A stretch of DNA of 64,000 nt from Cupriavidus necator A5-1 (GCF_000744095.1 NZ_JQLI01000001.1:1054001-1118000); one strand, 5' to 3'; shown: positions 47,682 to 57,038, counted from the first letter of the stretch. Numbers and translations: made by a program. The notes: generated by a model from the letters alone, not told the origin.

Positions 47682-49352
47682 ATGATCCAGAAGACCCCGG
47701 TGCTGATCGTGGGAGGTGGACCAGTCGGCCTGGCATTGGCGGGCGATCTCGGATGGCGTGGTGTCAAGTGCACCCTGATCGAAAGGAGCAACGGAGTCGT
47801 TCCTCAGCCTCGCATGGACATGGTCGGCATCAGAACCATGGAGTTCTGCCGGCGTTGGGGCATCGTCGAGGCGGTGGAACAGGCCGGCTACAACCGAGAC
47901 TACCCGCAGGACTGTGCCTGGGTGACCGACTTGAACGGATATGAGTTCGGCCGGGAGACATTCCCCGCGCCAAGAAACGAAACATGTCCGCCGCAAAGCC
48001 CGCAAAAGCGTGAGCGCTGCCCGCAGAACTTCTTCGATCCGGTGCTGCAGCGCTTTGCCGCCAGCACGGGGGTCGCGGAATTGGTGTACGAGACGGAGCT
48101 GGAGACACTGGAAGACCGTGGTGACCACGTAATCGTGACGGTCAAGGATGGGAAAACCGGAGCACGCCACCAGATCGAAGCGCAGTACCTGGTGGGCTGC
48201 GACGGCGGTGCCAGCGCAGTGCGCCAGGCACTCGGCATCGGCATGTCGGGCGATGCCGTACTGACTTACACGACCAACGTCATCTTCCGCTGCGACGGGC
48301 TCGAGCGGCTCCACACCAAGCAGCCCGGCTACCGCTATATCTTCATCGGACCGGAGGGCACCTGGGCGACGCTGGTGGCCATCAACGGCCGTGACCAATG
48401 GCGATTCTCTCTGGTAGGCAACGCCGAAAAGCGCACGCTCGGCGAGGACGAGATCCGCCGCGCCATCGTTCGAGCCGTGGGACGGGAGTTCGACTTCGAG
48501 ATCCTCTCGGTCCTGCCCTGGGTCAGGCGGCAACTGGTGGCGGACCATTACCGCAAGGGACGGGTCTTCATCGCCGGCGACGCTGCGCACCTGACCTCCC
48601 CGACAGGCGGCTTCGGTATGAACACGGGCATCCTCGATGTGGTCAACCTGAGCTGGAAGCTGGCTGGCACGCTGCAGGGCTGGGGCGGCCCCCTTCTGCT
48701 CGATTCCTACGAGGATGAACAGCGGCCCGTCGCGGTGCGCAACGTCACAGAAGCCGGAGAGAATCTCCGGCGGATGCTGTCGCCGCGGGTGGTCAAGCCC
48801 GAAGCGGCCATTTTCGACAGCGACAACGTGCATATCGATGCGGCACGCCGTGAGTACGGTGCGCGTTATACGGAGATGATGAAGCGCGAATGGTTCTCCA
48901 TCGGCATCCATCTCGGTTATGTCTACGAGGATTCGCCGATCGTCGTCCCCGATGGCACGCCCGCCCCACCTAACGAGGTGGCACGGTACACGCAGAGCGC
49001 GAGGCCGGGATCGCGCGCGCCCCACGTGTGGCTTTCCAAAGGAAAGTCCACGCTGGACCTTTTCGGCAAGCATTACGTACTGCTGCGCTTTGGCGATCAT
49101 CCTCCCGGAGTGGATGCCTTCACGCAGGCGGCTGCGGAGGTCGGTCTGCCGCTGGAGGTGGCCGATATCGCGCAAGGCGAAGCCCAGGCCATCTATGGAC
49201 GCCGCCTGGTGCTGGTACGACCGGACGGCTCGGTGGCATGGCGTGGCGACACTGTCCCGGCAGATGCCGGCCGCATCGTCGATGTCGTGCGGGGCATGGG
49301 TGCCGCCGGCAGTCCTGTTCCGCGCCGCGCTTACCAACTGGCCGAGGTCTGA
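47682..49352 (+). CDS. FAD-dependent aromatic monooxygenase (MhpA/phenol-hydroxylase type)
   Basis: 556 residues. FAD motifs LIVGGGPVGLALAGDLGWRG, the DG motif LVGCDGGASAVRQALG, and VFIAGDAAHLTSPTGGFGMN. The extra C-terminal 150 residues have the thioredoxin-like dimerisation domain of the phenol hydroxylase/MhpA group (LVRPDGSVAWRGDTVP). It hydroxylates an aromatic ring using NAD(P)H and oxygen. With a gentisate-type dioxygenase next, a substrate such as a hydroxybenzoate is likely. GGAGGGAC precedes the ATG. Confidence 0.88.
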   Translation: MIQKTPVLIVGGGPVGLALAGDLGWRGVKCTLIERSNGVVPQPRMDMVGIRTMEFCRRWGIVEAVEQAGYNRDYPQDCAWVTDLNGYEFGRETFPAPRNETCPPQSPQKRERCPQNFFDPVLQRFAASTGVAELVYETELETLEDRGDHVIVTVKDGKTGARHQIEAQYLVGCDGGASAVRQALGIGMSGDAVLTYTTNVIFRCDGLERLHTKQPGYRYIFIGPEGTWATLVAINGRDQWRFSLVGNAEKRTLGEDEIRRAIVRAVGREFDFEILSVLPWVRRQLVADHYRKGRVFIAGDAAHLTSPTGGFGMNTGILDVVNLSWKLAGTLQGWGGPLLLDSYEDEQRPVAVRNVTEAGENLRRMLSPRVVKPEAAIFDSDNVHIDAARREYGARYTEMMKREWFSIGIHLGYVYEDSPIVVPDGTPAPPNEVARYTQSARPGSRAPHVWLSKGKSTLDLFGKHYVLLRFGDHPPGVDAFTQAAAEVGLPLEVADIAQGEAQAIYGRRLVLVRPDGSVAWRGDTVPADAGRIVDVVRGMGAAGSPVPRRAYQLAEV

Positions 49353-49353
49353 T

Positions 49354-50403
49354 ATGTCAGACGAGCTCATCGGCCAGGACGCGGATCGCAGACGTGCACT
49401 GAAGCAGGACCTGGCAAAGTACCACTGCCGAGTGCACCAGCCAGACGATCCCCCATTGTTCACGCGCAGCCCGCGGCCTGCGACCCAGTCCGTGCATTGG
49501 CGCTGGGAGGATCTGTGCCCCTTGCTTGAACGCATCGGTCAGGAGGTCGACCTGACCGCAGGTGGGCCGCGCCGGACACTGCGCCTGCACAACCCCGGCC
49601 TGCCGCGCGGCACCACCAATACGTTCTGGGCGTCGATCCAGGTCATCCTGCCAGGCGAAGTCGCCACCGCGCACCGCCACACTGCCAACGCCCTGCGATT
49701 CATCATGCAAGGCGAGGGAGCATGGACGACGGTGGATGGCGAGTGCTATCCGATGCGCACGGGCGATCTCGTGCTGACGCCATCGTGGGCGTGGCACGAT
49801 CACGTGCATCGGGGCGACCAGCCGATGATCTGGCTTGACGTCCTTGACATCTCGCTGATGCAAGCGCTGGAGGCCACGTTCTTCGAACCCTACACGGATG
49901 GCCTGCAGCCGGTGGACACGGTGCCCGATCGTAGCTGGCGCCAGTTCGGCAGCGGCTTGATGATGCCTCCCGGGGCGCAGCCTCGCGCCGGCGGCGCCAA
50001 CCCGCTGCTGGCCTACCCTTTCGACATTGCCGAGAAGGCCATCGCTGCCGCTGCGGGCATGCCGGGTGATGCGTATGACGATGTTGCGCTCGAGTATCGC
50101 AATCCGCTGGGCGGCGGCCCTGCCATGTCAACGCTCGCCATGCGGATGCAGCTGCTGCGGTCCGGCTTTGTGGGGCGCAAGCGGCGCCACACCGGCAGCA
50201 AGCTCTACTACGTCATGCGCGGCGAAGGGGCGACCAGCGTCGGGGACCAGCGCTTCGCGTGGTGCGCCGGCGACCTCTTCACGGTTGCGCCATGGGATTG
50301 GCACGCACATGAGAACACCGGCGGGCAAGACGCCCTGCTGTGGCAGGTCAACGATCTGCCGGTACTGAAATCATTGGGTTACTTTAGAGAGGAACTGGCA
50401 TGA
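49354..50403 (+). CDS. Gentisate 1,2-dioxygenase-like bicupin
   Basis: 349 residues from the ATG at 49354, one base after the monooxygenase stop. Two cupin domains; the first has the iron-binding histidines in TAHRHTANALRFIMQGEGAW and the later His in SWAWHDHVHRGD. The second cupin has GSKLYYVMRGEGATSVGDQ. The family cleaves gentisate, or in some members salicylate or other ortho/para hydroxybenzoates, to a maleylpyruvate-type acid. It overlaps the FAH gene start by four bases. Confidence 0.88.
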   Translation: MSDELIGQDADRRRALKQDLAKYHCRVHQPDDPPLFTRSPRPATQSVHWRWEDLCPLLERIGQEVDLTAGGPRRTLRLHNPGLPRGTTNTFWASIQVILPGEVATAHRHTANALRFIMQGEGAWTTVDGECYPMRTGDLVLTPSWAWHDHVHRGDQPMIWLDVLDISLMQALEATFFEPYTDGLQPVDTVPDRSWRQFGSGLMMPPGAQPRAGGANPLLAYPFDIAEKAIAAAAGMPGDAYDDVALEYRNPLGGGPAMSTLAMRMQLLRSGFVGRKRRHTGSKLYYVMRGEGATSVGDQRFAWCAGDLFTVAPWDWHAHENTGGQDALLWQVNDLPVLKSLGYFREELA

Positions 50404-51287
50404 AGATCGGGTCGTTCGACGATTACCGGATTGGTCTGGTGGAAGAAGACCAACTGTACGATGTCACCGCGGTGGTGCCTTCCGGTATCGACGCTTTTCC
50501 GCAGCAGCGGTTGAACTGGCTCATCGCCAACTGGGACAGTGTTCAGGAGGAACTCAAGCGATGCCGCGCGGCAAGCCTCCCTCGACGCCTAGATACGGTG
50601 CGCCTGCTTCCTGCCGCGCCCTGCCCGCCGCATGTATTTGCCGCGCCGGCAAACTACCGCAAGCACATCGGCGAACTGGGGGACCGCGTCGTCACCAAGG
50701 GCGGCCGTAGCGCCAGGGAACAAGGCTTCTTCTTGAAGGCACCCGGCTCCCTGGTTGGGGCCGGCGGTACGATTTTCCTGCCCAAGGGTTCCACCCGGCG
50801 CTTCGATCACGAATCCGAGCTGGCGGTCATCATTGGGAAAGCGGGTCGCGATGTTCCGCGCGAACACGCCATGGAATACGTGTTCGGCTATGCCTGCCTG
50901 ATCGACGCCACCATGCGTATCGAACCCGGCGTCGCGGAAGAAGAGCGCTCGATGCGCAAATCCTTCGAGGGTTTCACCCCGCTGGGGCCATGGATCGTCA
51001 CGGCCGACGAGATCGGCGATCCGCACGGGTTGAGCAACCAGCTATGGGTCAATGGCGAACTGCGCCAGCAAGCGTCAACACAGGACATGATCGTCGGCGT
51101 GGCGGAGCTGATCGAGTTGATCTCGTCGGTGCTGCCGCTGTCGCCTGGCGATGTCATCGCCACCGGCACGCCGGAAGGCGTTGGAGCGTTCGCGGCAGGC
51201 GATACGTTGAAGATCGCCATCCAGGGCGTGGGTGAAATGAGTCTGGACGTCAAGGAACGCGAAGTCGTTGCACCACGTGCGTACTAG
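50400..51287 (+). CDS. Fumarylacetoacetate-hydrolase-family C-C hydrolase
   Basis: 295 residues. FAH motifs: FAAPANYRKHIGEL, the metal-binding ESELAVIIGKAGRD and GYACLIDATMR, and ATGTPEGVGAFAAGD. It hydrolyses a carbon-carbon bond of a beta-diketo acid such as fumarylpyruvate or maleylpyruvate. No maleylpyruvate isomerase gene is adjacent, so direct maleylpyruvate hydrolysis is possible. It is coupled to the dioxygenase by an ATGA overlap. Confidence 0.88.
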   Translation: MKIGSFDDYRIGLVEEDQLYDVTAVVPSGIDAFPQQRLNWLIANWDSVQEELKRCRAASLPRRLDTVRLLPAAPCPPHVFAAPANYRKHIGELGDRVVTKGGRSAREQGFFLKAPGSLVGAGGTIFLPKGSTRRFDHESELAVIIGKAGRDVPREHAMEYVFGYACLIDATMRIEPGVAEEERSMRKSFEGFTPLGPWIVTADEIGDPHGLSNQLWVNGELRQQASTQDMIVGVAELIELISSVLPLSPGDVIATGTPEGVGAFAAGDTLKIAIQGVGEMSLDVKEREVVAPRAY

Positions 51288-51397
51288 AACGGACCGGGCC
51301 TTGTGACCAGCGTCGCGAAGACCGTGCCGCGATGTCCGATGAACCGGTGCAGGCAAGGACTGCCGGCGGTACCCGGACAAGAAGATCAGGAGACAAC

Positions 51398-52366
51398 ATG
51401 TTCAAGAAGATAACGCTGTTCGCATCCAGCGCCCTGCTGCTCGCTGCGGCGCCGGTTCTGGCTGCCTATCCGGAAAAGCCCGTCAACGTCATTGTCCCGT
51501 TCGCCGCCGGGGGCGGCATCGACGTCCTCGTCCGCGCCATGGCAAGTCGGTTGACTGCCCGCTGGAAGCAGCCGATCGTCGTGGATAACAAGGCCGGCGC
51601 AGGCTCCGCGATTGGCGCGGCATTCGTGGCGCGCGCGCCTGCAGACGGCTACACACTGCTGGCAACGGTGAACCAGACTGTCGTCTCGAACCGCTTCCTG
51701 TACAAAAGGCTGCCGTACGATCCCGAGACGAGTTTTGCGCCGGTCATCATGATGGTCAAGGCCGACCAATTGATCGTAGCCAATGCCAAGCTACCCGCAA
51801 ATTCCCTCAGGGAGCTGGTGGATCTGGCCAGGAAGAAACCGGACAGCCTGAACTTCGGCTCCTATGGGAACGGCAGCCAGCCGCACCTGCTCTTCTCCGC
51901 GATCAACGATCACGAGAAGATTCAACTCCTGCATGTCCCCTACAACGGCATCTCGCAGAATCTGACTGCATTGCTCGCGGGTGATGTGCAGCTTGCCAGC
52001 GGCAGCGTCGCCGTGATGGAAACCCATATCAAGTCCGGCAGGCTCAAGCCGCTGGCGGTGGCAGCCGATAACAGACTGAGCCAGTACCCGTCCGTGCCAA
52101 CCACGGTGGAACAAGGTTTTCCCTATGCCAAGAGCTCGATCTGGTATGCGCTGTTTGCGCCGGCCGGTACGCCCGACGCCGTAGTTAAAGAGATTCGGGC
52201 GGCCGTAGCGGAAGTGCTGAGGGATCCCGTGTTCGTCGAGCAGCAAGTCCATGCGAAGGGTCTCACCGTTGTAGCCGGCGATGGCAAGATGCTGGCTGAT
52301 ACAATCAGAGCCGAAAGCCAGCAGACCTCCGCCATGATCAAGGCTGCCGGCGTAGTTGCTGAGTAG
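51398..52366 (+). CDS. Bug/TctC-family periplasmic solute-binding protein
   Basis: 322 residues from the ATG at 51398 behind AGGAGA. Signal peptide MFKKITLFASSALLLAAAPV, cleavage after LAA, then YPEKPVNVIVPFAAGGGIDV, QPIVVDNKAGAGSAIGA and VARAPADGYTLLA. It is the third orphan Bug receptor in the window and probably binds the aromatic acid degraded by this operon. Confidence 0.9.
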   Translation: MFKKITLFASSALLLAAAPVLAAYPEKPVNVIVPFAAGGGIDVLVRAMASRLTARWKQPIVVDNKAGAGSAIGAAFVARAPADGYTLLATVNQTVVSNRFLYKRLPYDPETSFAPVIMMVKADQLIVANAKLPANSLRELVDLARKKPDSLNFGSYGNGSQPHLLFSAINDHEKIQLLHVPYNGISQNLTALLAGDVQLASGSVAVMETHIKSGRLKPLAVAADNRLSQYPSVPTTVEQGFPYAKSSIWYALFAPAGTPDAVVKEIRAAVAEVLRDPVFVEQQVHAKGLTVVAGDGKMLADTIRAESQQTSAMIKAAGVVAE

Positions 52367-52440
52367 CGCCAGCGCGACAAGAGAGCGCTGTTCATCCTCG
52401 GCCCCACGTTTTGCTTATCTATCCAGTGCGATTTCCAGGT

Positions 52441-53181
52441 ATGGTGCCAACTCCAGATTCAAGCGCGACGACTGACAGGCCGCCACGGGTCTTCGAGGAC
52501 ATCTGCGAAAAGATCAAAGAGCAGCTGGCAAGCGGCGCCCTCAAGCCGGGTGACAGGCTGCCTTCGGAACGGGATCTCGCCGAGGGATTTCAAACCTCTA
52601 GGTCGGCAGTCCGGGAGGCACTGAGAAGCCTCGAGCGTTCAGGCGTGATCGAACTGCGCAAAGGTCCAAAGGGCGGAACCTACATCTCGCAGGTTGGCTC
52701 GTCCGTGGTCTCCAGCTCGCTGAACGACCTGCTTAGTTTTGGCAGCATCTCGATCCAGGATCTGACGGAGAGCCGGGCCATCGTTCAGGACGCAGTCGTT
52801 CGCCTCGCCTGCATGCGCGGCACCGAGGCGGACTTCGACGCGCTGCAGCGCAGCATCGAGTTGACTGAGGCGCTCACCAAGGAAGGCAAGCTGATAGAGC
52901 GCCGAGCCCAACTGCTGGACTACTATCGCGTCCTCGCACGGGCCACACACAACGAAGTGATGGTGCTGCTGGTCGGCGCCCTTACCGACCTGGTTTCCTC
53001 GCTACTGCAGCGGGACAATGCGGTGCCCTTGCCGACGACCGTTAAGACGCACTTCCGCATTCTGCAACACCTTCGGGCGCGCGAGGTCGAGCAAGCCTCC
53101 CTGTTGATGTCCGAGCACCTTAAGAAGCTGCACTCCTATCTGGCCAAGGCCGAGAAAGCACGTCTCAAACAGCCATCTTAG
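52441..53181 (+). CDS. FadR-subfamily GntR transcriptional regulator
   Basis: 246 residues from the ATG at 52441 (a TTG at 52411 is possible). Winged helix-turn-helix (LKPGDRLPSERDLAEGFQTS, then RSAVREALRSLERSGVIELR) and an FCD domain. It ends the ring-cleavage operon. The triple TTGGT-N3-ACCAA operator at 47529-47569 is its likely target. It resembles the regulator at 38348 throughout (KKGATGGAF versus KGPKGGTY), yet the two clusters use different operator spacing. Confidence 0.9.
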   Translation: MVPTPDSSATTDRPPRVFEDICEKIKEQLASGALKPGDRLPSERDLAEGFQTSRSAVREALRSLERSGVIELRKGPKGGTYISQVGSSVVSSSLNDLLSFGSISIQDLTESRAIVQDAVVRLACMRGTEADFDALQRSIELTEALTKEGKLIERRAQLLDYYRVLARATHNEVMVLLVGALTDLVSSLLQRDNAVPLPTTVKTHFRILQHLRAREVEQASLLMSEHLKKLHSYLAKAEKARLKQPS

Positions 53182-53258
53182 CCGGCGATTGCAGGTTGCG
53201 GCAGACGCCCATCCACGCTGCGAGTGGCGTCAGGCCCGACACAACTGTTGCAGATCGC

Positions 53259-53302
53259 TATTTCCGCTAATGGCGATCAATATTTCCGCTGTTGGCGATC
53301 AC
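53259..53302 (+). repeat. 22-bp tandem repeat, two units
   Basis: TATTTCCGCTAATGGCGATC(AA) at 53259-53280 and TATTTCCGCTGTTGGCGATC(AC) at 53281-53302. Probably part of a mobile-element end. Confidence 0.65.
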
Positions 53303-53321
53303 GGGCGCTGTCGAAGATCAT

Positions 53322-53386
53322 CATTCATGCGAGCCGCGCTCATCATTCATGCGACAGTCATTGCCGAGGATAATCAATCGTGCGAC
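53322..53386 (+). repeat. Iterons CATTCATGCGAC, copy 2 of an element end
   Basis: CATTCATGCGAG at 53322-53333, CATTCATGCGAC at 53344-53355 (22-bp period) and CAATCGTGCGAC at 53375-53386. Same orientation as the pair at 45036-45069. The rest of 53182-53465 has no gene. Confidence 0.55.
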
Positions 53387-53465
53387 CGTGGCTTTTCAGT
53401 GCGAAACAACGTTCCGGTGGGGCGTTGCGTACGCTCTTCGAAGCGGCTGATTAAAATTGCCAAGC

Positions 53466-53882
53466 TTATAGAGGTGCCAGCACCAGGTCGTTTCGAGCTT
53501 GCCGGGATGTTGCACGCACATTGAAAAGGTCAGATCCAGCCACTCGACAGACATCGGCACGATTCAGGATCAAACAGAGATAGCAATACCGTAAGAAACG
53601 TCTTTCATAGATCCAACCGATTGGGGTCTGCATGGTCAGGCGATCCACGCTCACGTGGGTTAGCTGTGAGAGACGTTCCAAGGTCTCGAACGGCACTAGC
53701 GGAAACAGTAGCCATTTCCCCTGTATCAGGGTTGGCATCGGACCGAGATCGGCGTGCGTCCAAAGCTGCCCGACCGTCATGGAGTACTTCCCAGCGAGTC
53801 GTCCAAGCCAGCCTCCAAACGTATACGAGAGCGAGCAAAAGATGGGGAGGCGGATTTCGTCAGGCGCCCTGACTTGCGGCAA
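53466..53882 (-). CDS. TniQ/TnsD-like N-terminal fragment
   Basis: 138 residues. SLSYTFGGWLGRLAGKYSMT matches the SWL-R-A pattern at the start of TniQ proteins, and RYCYLCLI looks like the first Cys pair of the family zinc finger. Full-length TniQ is 300 residues or more, so this copy is short or decayed at its 3' end. It lies about 80 bp from the CATTCATGCGAC iterons, as expected for a Tn7/Tn5053-type remnant. Moderate certainty. Confidence 0.45.
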   Translation of the reverse strand: MPQVRAPDEIRLPIFCSLSYTFGGWLGRLAGKYSMTVGQLWTHADLGPMPTLIQGKWLLFPLVPFETLERLSQLTHVSVDRLTMQTPIGWIYERRFLRYCYLCLILNRADVCRVAGSDLFNVRATSRQARNDLVLAPL

Positions 53883-53884
53883 GG

Positions 53885-55218
53885 ATGTTGATTTTGTTCG
53901 TTGGTCGGTGCCAGTCTGGCGATGCTGCCACGATGCATTTGCCGTGACGCGAGGCGGCGATCTTGAGCGCCGAGATGCGGTCGGAAGAGAGCTCTCCGTT
54001 TAAGACTGCGACTCTGACCTGCACCATGCAGTGCGCCCCTTCGTCCGTCCAGCGCATCTGTCGCTTCTTAGCCATGCGAAGGCTGACGACCTGGTTCACC
54101 GCGGACTCCGCGATGCTACTGCTGATGGCAGGCCCTTCCGATGCCGAGCGCCGTAGTTGACCAACGATTTTTTGCGTTCTTCCGCAGGTTCCAGGAGACT
54201 TTATCCAGGTTCCACCAAAGCGTGCTGAATTCATACCCCGTCCTCATCAGCAGTCGAGTGTCCAATGCCTTGATGCGCTCCAACGCTTTGCGGCCCTTGC
54301 CATGCCAGACCAGCCACTTGGCGTGAGTGATTTCGGTCGCTATCGATTCCCGTTCCAATGAGTCGATCACCTTGCTACCGAACACGGAACGCTGCGCCGC
54401 GTTGAACTTCATGGCGATGTGGAACCAATCGAGAAGCCTCCCGCGTGCGAGCTGACTGCCCTGGACGGTCTTCGCAAACTAACCGGCGTCGTCGCTGATC
54501 ACGGTCACGCGTTCATCGGTCGCCACACCGTTTCTATGGAGGAACTGATCGAGTCGCGCCGCAGCTGAGGGGACTTCCCGGTGCACATACGCGTAAAACT
54601 TTGGCGGACTGTCCGTGAACGTCGCTCGCCCGGCTACGAGATTGACGTGGCGGCCAAGGCCTCTCACGGAGTCGCAATGCCTCAGCCACGCCGAGTCGAC
54701 GCTCACGGTCGCGACATGGCTGGATTCGCGAATCTGGACGTCCGCTACAGGCTGGGGCAACTTCGCGATGTCATCTTCGATGTCAGCGTCGAGCTGCTTT
54801 CCAATGGCTCGAATCGATCGCGAGCGCCGCTGAACGAAATGCCCTTGTCCAGCGGCAGAACTTCCTTAAGCAAAGCCGTGGCCTGCCGGTACGGCAGATG
54901 GCTTGCCCACTTTGCCTGGAGGTATTCCAGCTCCGGCGTGGCGCGGTTCGTCAGAGCTTTAGATAAGGGATGGACCACACACCGCGGCGTCCTCGCAGTC
55001 CGTTGGCAAGCACACGACCACAGCCGCGGGCTGTGCACGGTCACCTTGCCGTATACAGTACGCATTACCGTCGAGCGACTGTCCTTGTGTCTCAATGTTG
55101 CTCCGCAGCACTGACAATGGGTCTGGCCCGAAAACCACCTCTTCACTTGTTTCGAAACCAGCTCGGCCTGCACCTTGGCCAACAGCAACCGTCCCTCCGC
55201 GAGGGTGCGGACCCTCAA
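53885..55218 (-). pseudogene. ISKra4-family transposase, broken by frameshifts
   Basis: Four minus-strand frames together cover one transposase: RTLAEGRLLLAKVQAELVSK and THCQCCGATLRHKDSRSTVM (54745-55218), FYAYVHREVPSAAARLDQFL and RVTVISDDAG (54479-54760), ERESIATEITHAKWLVWHGK (54116-54412), and AVNQVVSLRMAKKRQMRWTD (53860-54234). Frame changes and a stop between 54412 and 54479 make it inactive. Precise element ends not found. Confidence 0.7.
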
Positions 55219-55238
55219 TTACCCCGAGATAGGCAGAC

Positions 55239-55275
55239 CTCCCAAAATGGGAGTACAATCCTCCCAAAATGGGAG
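55239..55275. promoter_or_regulatory. Paired operators flanking the higBA -10 box
   Basis: CTCCCAAAATGGGAG occurs twice, at 55239-55253 and 55261-55275, 22 bp apart, with TACAAT (55254-55259) between them as the likely -10. The second site ends 9 bp before higB. Classic type II antitoxin autorepression layout. Confidence 0.8.
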
Positions 55276-55284
55276 AACAAAAGG

Positions 55285-55587
55285 ATGCGGATCATTGCGC
55301 GGCGGACGCTGCGAGAGTTTTGGGAGAGCGACCCCGCGTATGCGGATGCGATATCACCCCTCTCTGAGTGGTATCGCCACATGGAGAAAGTGACATATGC
55401 TACACCACAGGATGTGAAAGCCGAACTACGGACAGCCAGCATCCTCAAGGGTGGTCGCGTGGTGTTCAACATCGCCGGGAACAAGTATCGCGTGATCCTG
55501 GCTATCGACTATGAACGCCAGATCGGGTGGGTCCGTTTCGTTGGCACCCATGCCCAATACGACAAAGTTGACGCGGAGAGCGTGTGA
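55285..55587 (+). CDS. higB: HigB-family type II toxin (mRNA interferase)
   Basis: 100 residues from the ATG at 55285 with AAAAGG just upstream. It starts MRIIARRTLREFWESDPAYA and has the RelE/HigB fold blocks ASILKGGRVVFNIAGNKYRV and DYERQIGWVRFVGTHAQYDK, matching the HigB family of ribosome-dependent RNases. Toxin first, antitoxin second is the normal hig order. It lies just downstream of the broken ISKra4 element. Confidence 0.88.
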   Translation: MRIIARRTLREFWESDPAYADAISPLSEWYRHMEKVTYATPQDVKAELRTASILKGGRVVFNIAGNKYRVILAIDYERQIGWVRFVGTHAQYDKVDAESV

Positions 55588-55937
55588 TGGATATCAAGCC
55601 CATTCGTACCGAACTAGACTACGACACCGCCATGGAGCGCATTGGCCAGCTATGGGGCGCGCCGGTCGGTTCGCCCGAAGGCGATGAGCTGGAAGTCTTG
55701 TCGATCCTCGTGGAACGCTACGAGGAAGAGCATTACCCTATTCCGCCATCCGATCCGGTCGAGGCCATCAAGTTTCGGTTGGATCAGCAGGGCCTCACCA
55801 CGCGCGATCTTGAGCCGTTCATTGGCTCCAGTGGCCGCGTGTCTGAGGTATTGAACCGCAAGCGCAAGCTCAGCCTGAGCATGGTCAAGCGCTTGCACGA
55901 TGGCCTGCGCATCCCCTACGAAAGCCTGCTGTCGTAG
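55587..55937 (+). CDS. higA: HigA-family antitoxin
   Basis: 116 residues. The ATG shares its A with the higB stop (TGATG). N-terminal toxin-binding region MDIKPIRTELDYDTAMERIG and C-terminal XRE helix-turn-helix (LTTRDLEPFIGSSGRVSEVL, then NRKRKLSLSMVKRLHDGL). It should bind the paired CTCCCAAAATGGGAG operators. Both genes appear intact. Confidence 0.88.
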   Translation: MDIKPIRTELDYDTAMERIGQLWGAPVGSPEGDELEVLSILVERYEEEHYPIPPSDPVEAIKFRLDQQGLTTRDLEPFIGSSGRVSEVLNRKRKLSLSMVKRLHDGLRIPYESLLS

Positions 55938-56077
55938 GCGCGCGGGCACCAGGCAAACGGCAGAGGCGCCGAACGAATGCAATTTGCAGTGAGCATTGCC
56001 GGCTACGGCGGCAAGCCCAGGTCCGCTCCAACTCGCGCTCGCGTGCCGTCGCGCCAAGAGTCAAGAAGTTACCGTCG

Positions 56078-56370
56078 CGCACGGGTTGCCGCCCACCCCG
56101 CTTTGCCCGGGGAGACGCGCCCGCTGGTGTTGGCCGGTCATCGGCCGCGACTAGGGGCGTGACAAGGCCCTGTCACGCGGGGCGCTGCACCTGATTCTGA
56201 ACGAAGTGTTCGGCATGGCGGCCGAGCGGCCGCGGTCGCGCGGGGCCGAGTGGGAGGCGCTGGCCAAGTTACTGGCCGGGGCCTTGGCGCACGACTGCGC
56301 CGCATCGCAGGCTGCACATGACCGACCAGCAGGTTGACCTGCGTTATGTGCGCGACAACTTTGGGACGTA
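56078..56370 (+). pseudogene. Integrase 3' fragment, copy C
   Basis: Corresponds to the intact integrase from AHGLAPTPQPGETRPL to RYVRDNFG with several frameshifts and internal losses. It stops at GACAACTTTGGG and joins the 3' end of the metallo-beta-lactamase gene. The stretch 55938-56077 shows nothing recognisable. Confidence 0.7.
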
Positions 56371-57038
56371 GGCGTTACCCTCACGCTGAACCAAACCGGC
56401 AGTCGGGAGATTGAAGTGCATGCCGCTGATGGACAGTTTGTCCGTCGCCACCCTATCCAGCAGTTGCCCACGCGTGCGCGAAGCCTGTATCGGGTCGCTA
56501 TCGAAAGCTATCGTGACTTCCGGCTGCGCCATCTGAATGTGGGGGAAGTGAACAATGTCGCCCCAAATCAGCAGCGAGGCCGAGCCGTCACCCAGCAGGT
56601 AGCCCGTATGGCCAGGCGTATGCCCAAACAGCGGGACCGTCTGGATGCCCGGCAGAATCGACTCTTGATGGAACGGCATCAGCTTGTCGCCGTACGCATT
56701 GAACCCATTCCGCGCTACATCGAAGAAGGGTCGGAAGCCGTCCGGTGCGCTCGAGTAGATGCCATCGTCACGCCAGAACGTGAGCTCCTTCTCGTGCACG
56801 AACAACTGCTGCACGTTCCTGAATAGCGGGGTGTGAAGAGGGCCGGCAAGGCCGCCGATATGGTCCGGGTGTCCATGCGTGAGCAGAATCGTACGATTTG
56901 AAGCGGGTCGATACCGGCAGCGGCCAGCGCGACTTGAAGGCGACCACCCCAGCCATTGATGCCGCCAGCCCCGCTATCGATGAGGATGGTCCGGTCGGCG
57001 GTCTGCACGACGTAGGCGTTGATGTTCATCCGGGGCAA
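56344..57038 (-). pseudogene. Metallo-beta-lactamase-fold hydrolase, frameshifted and truncated
   Basis: Minus-strand frames together give MNINAYVVQTADRTILIDSG, then after a frameshift near 56895 THGHPDHIGG (the zinc motif HxHxDH), a later HTPGHTGYLLGDGSASLLIW and SGMHFNLPTAGLV. Quorum-quenching-like lactonases share this layout, but the substrate is unknown. The 3' end is lost at the integrase fragment, and the N-terminal 40-45 residues are not in this frame. Confidence 0.65.
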
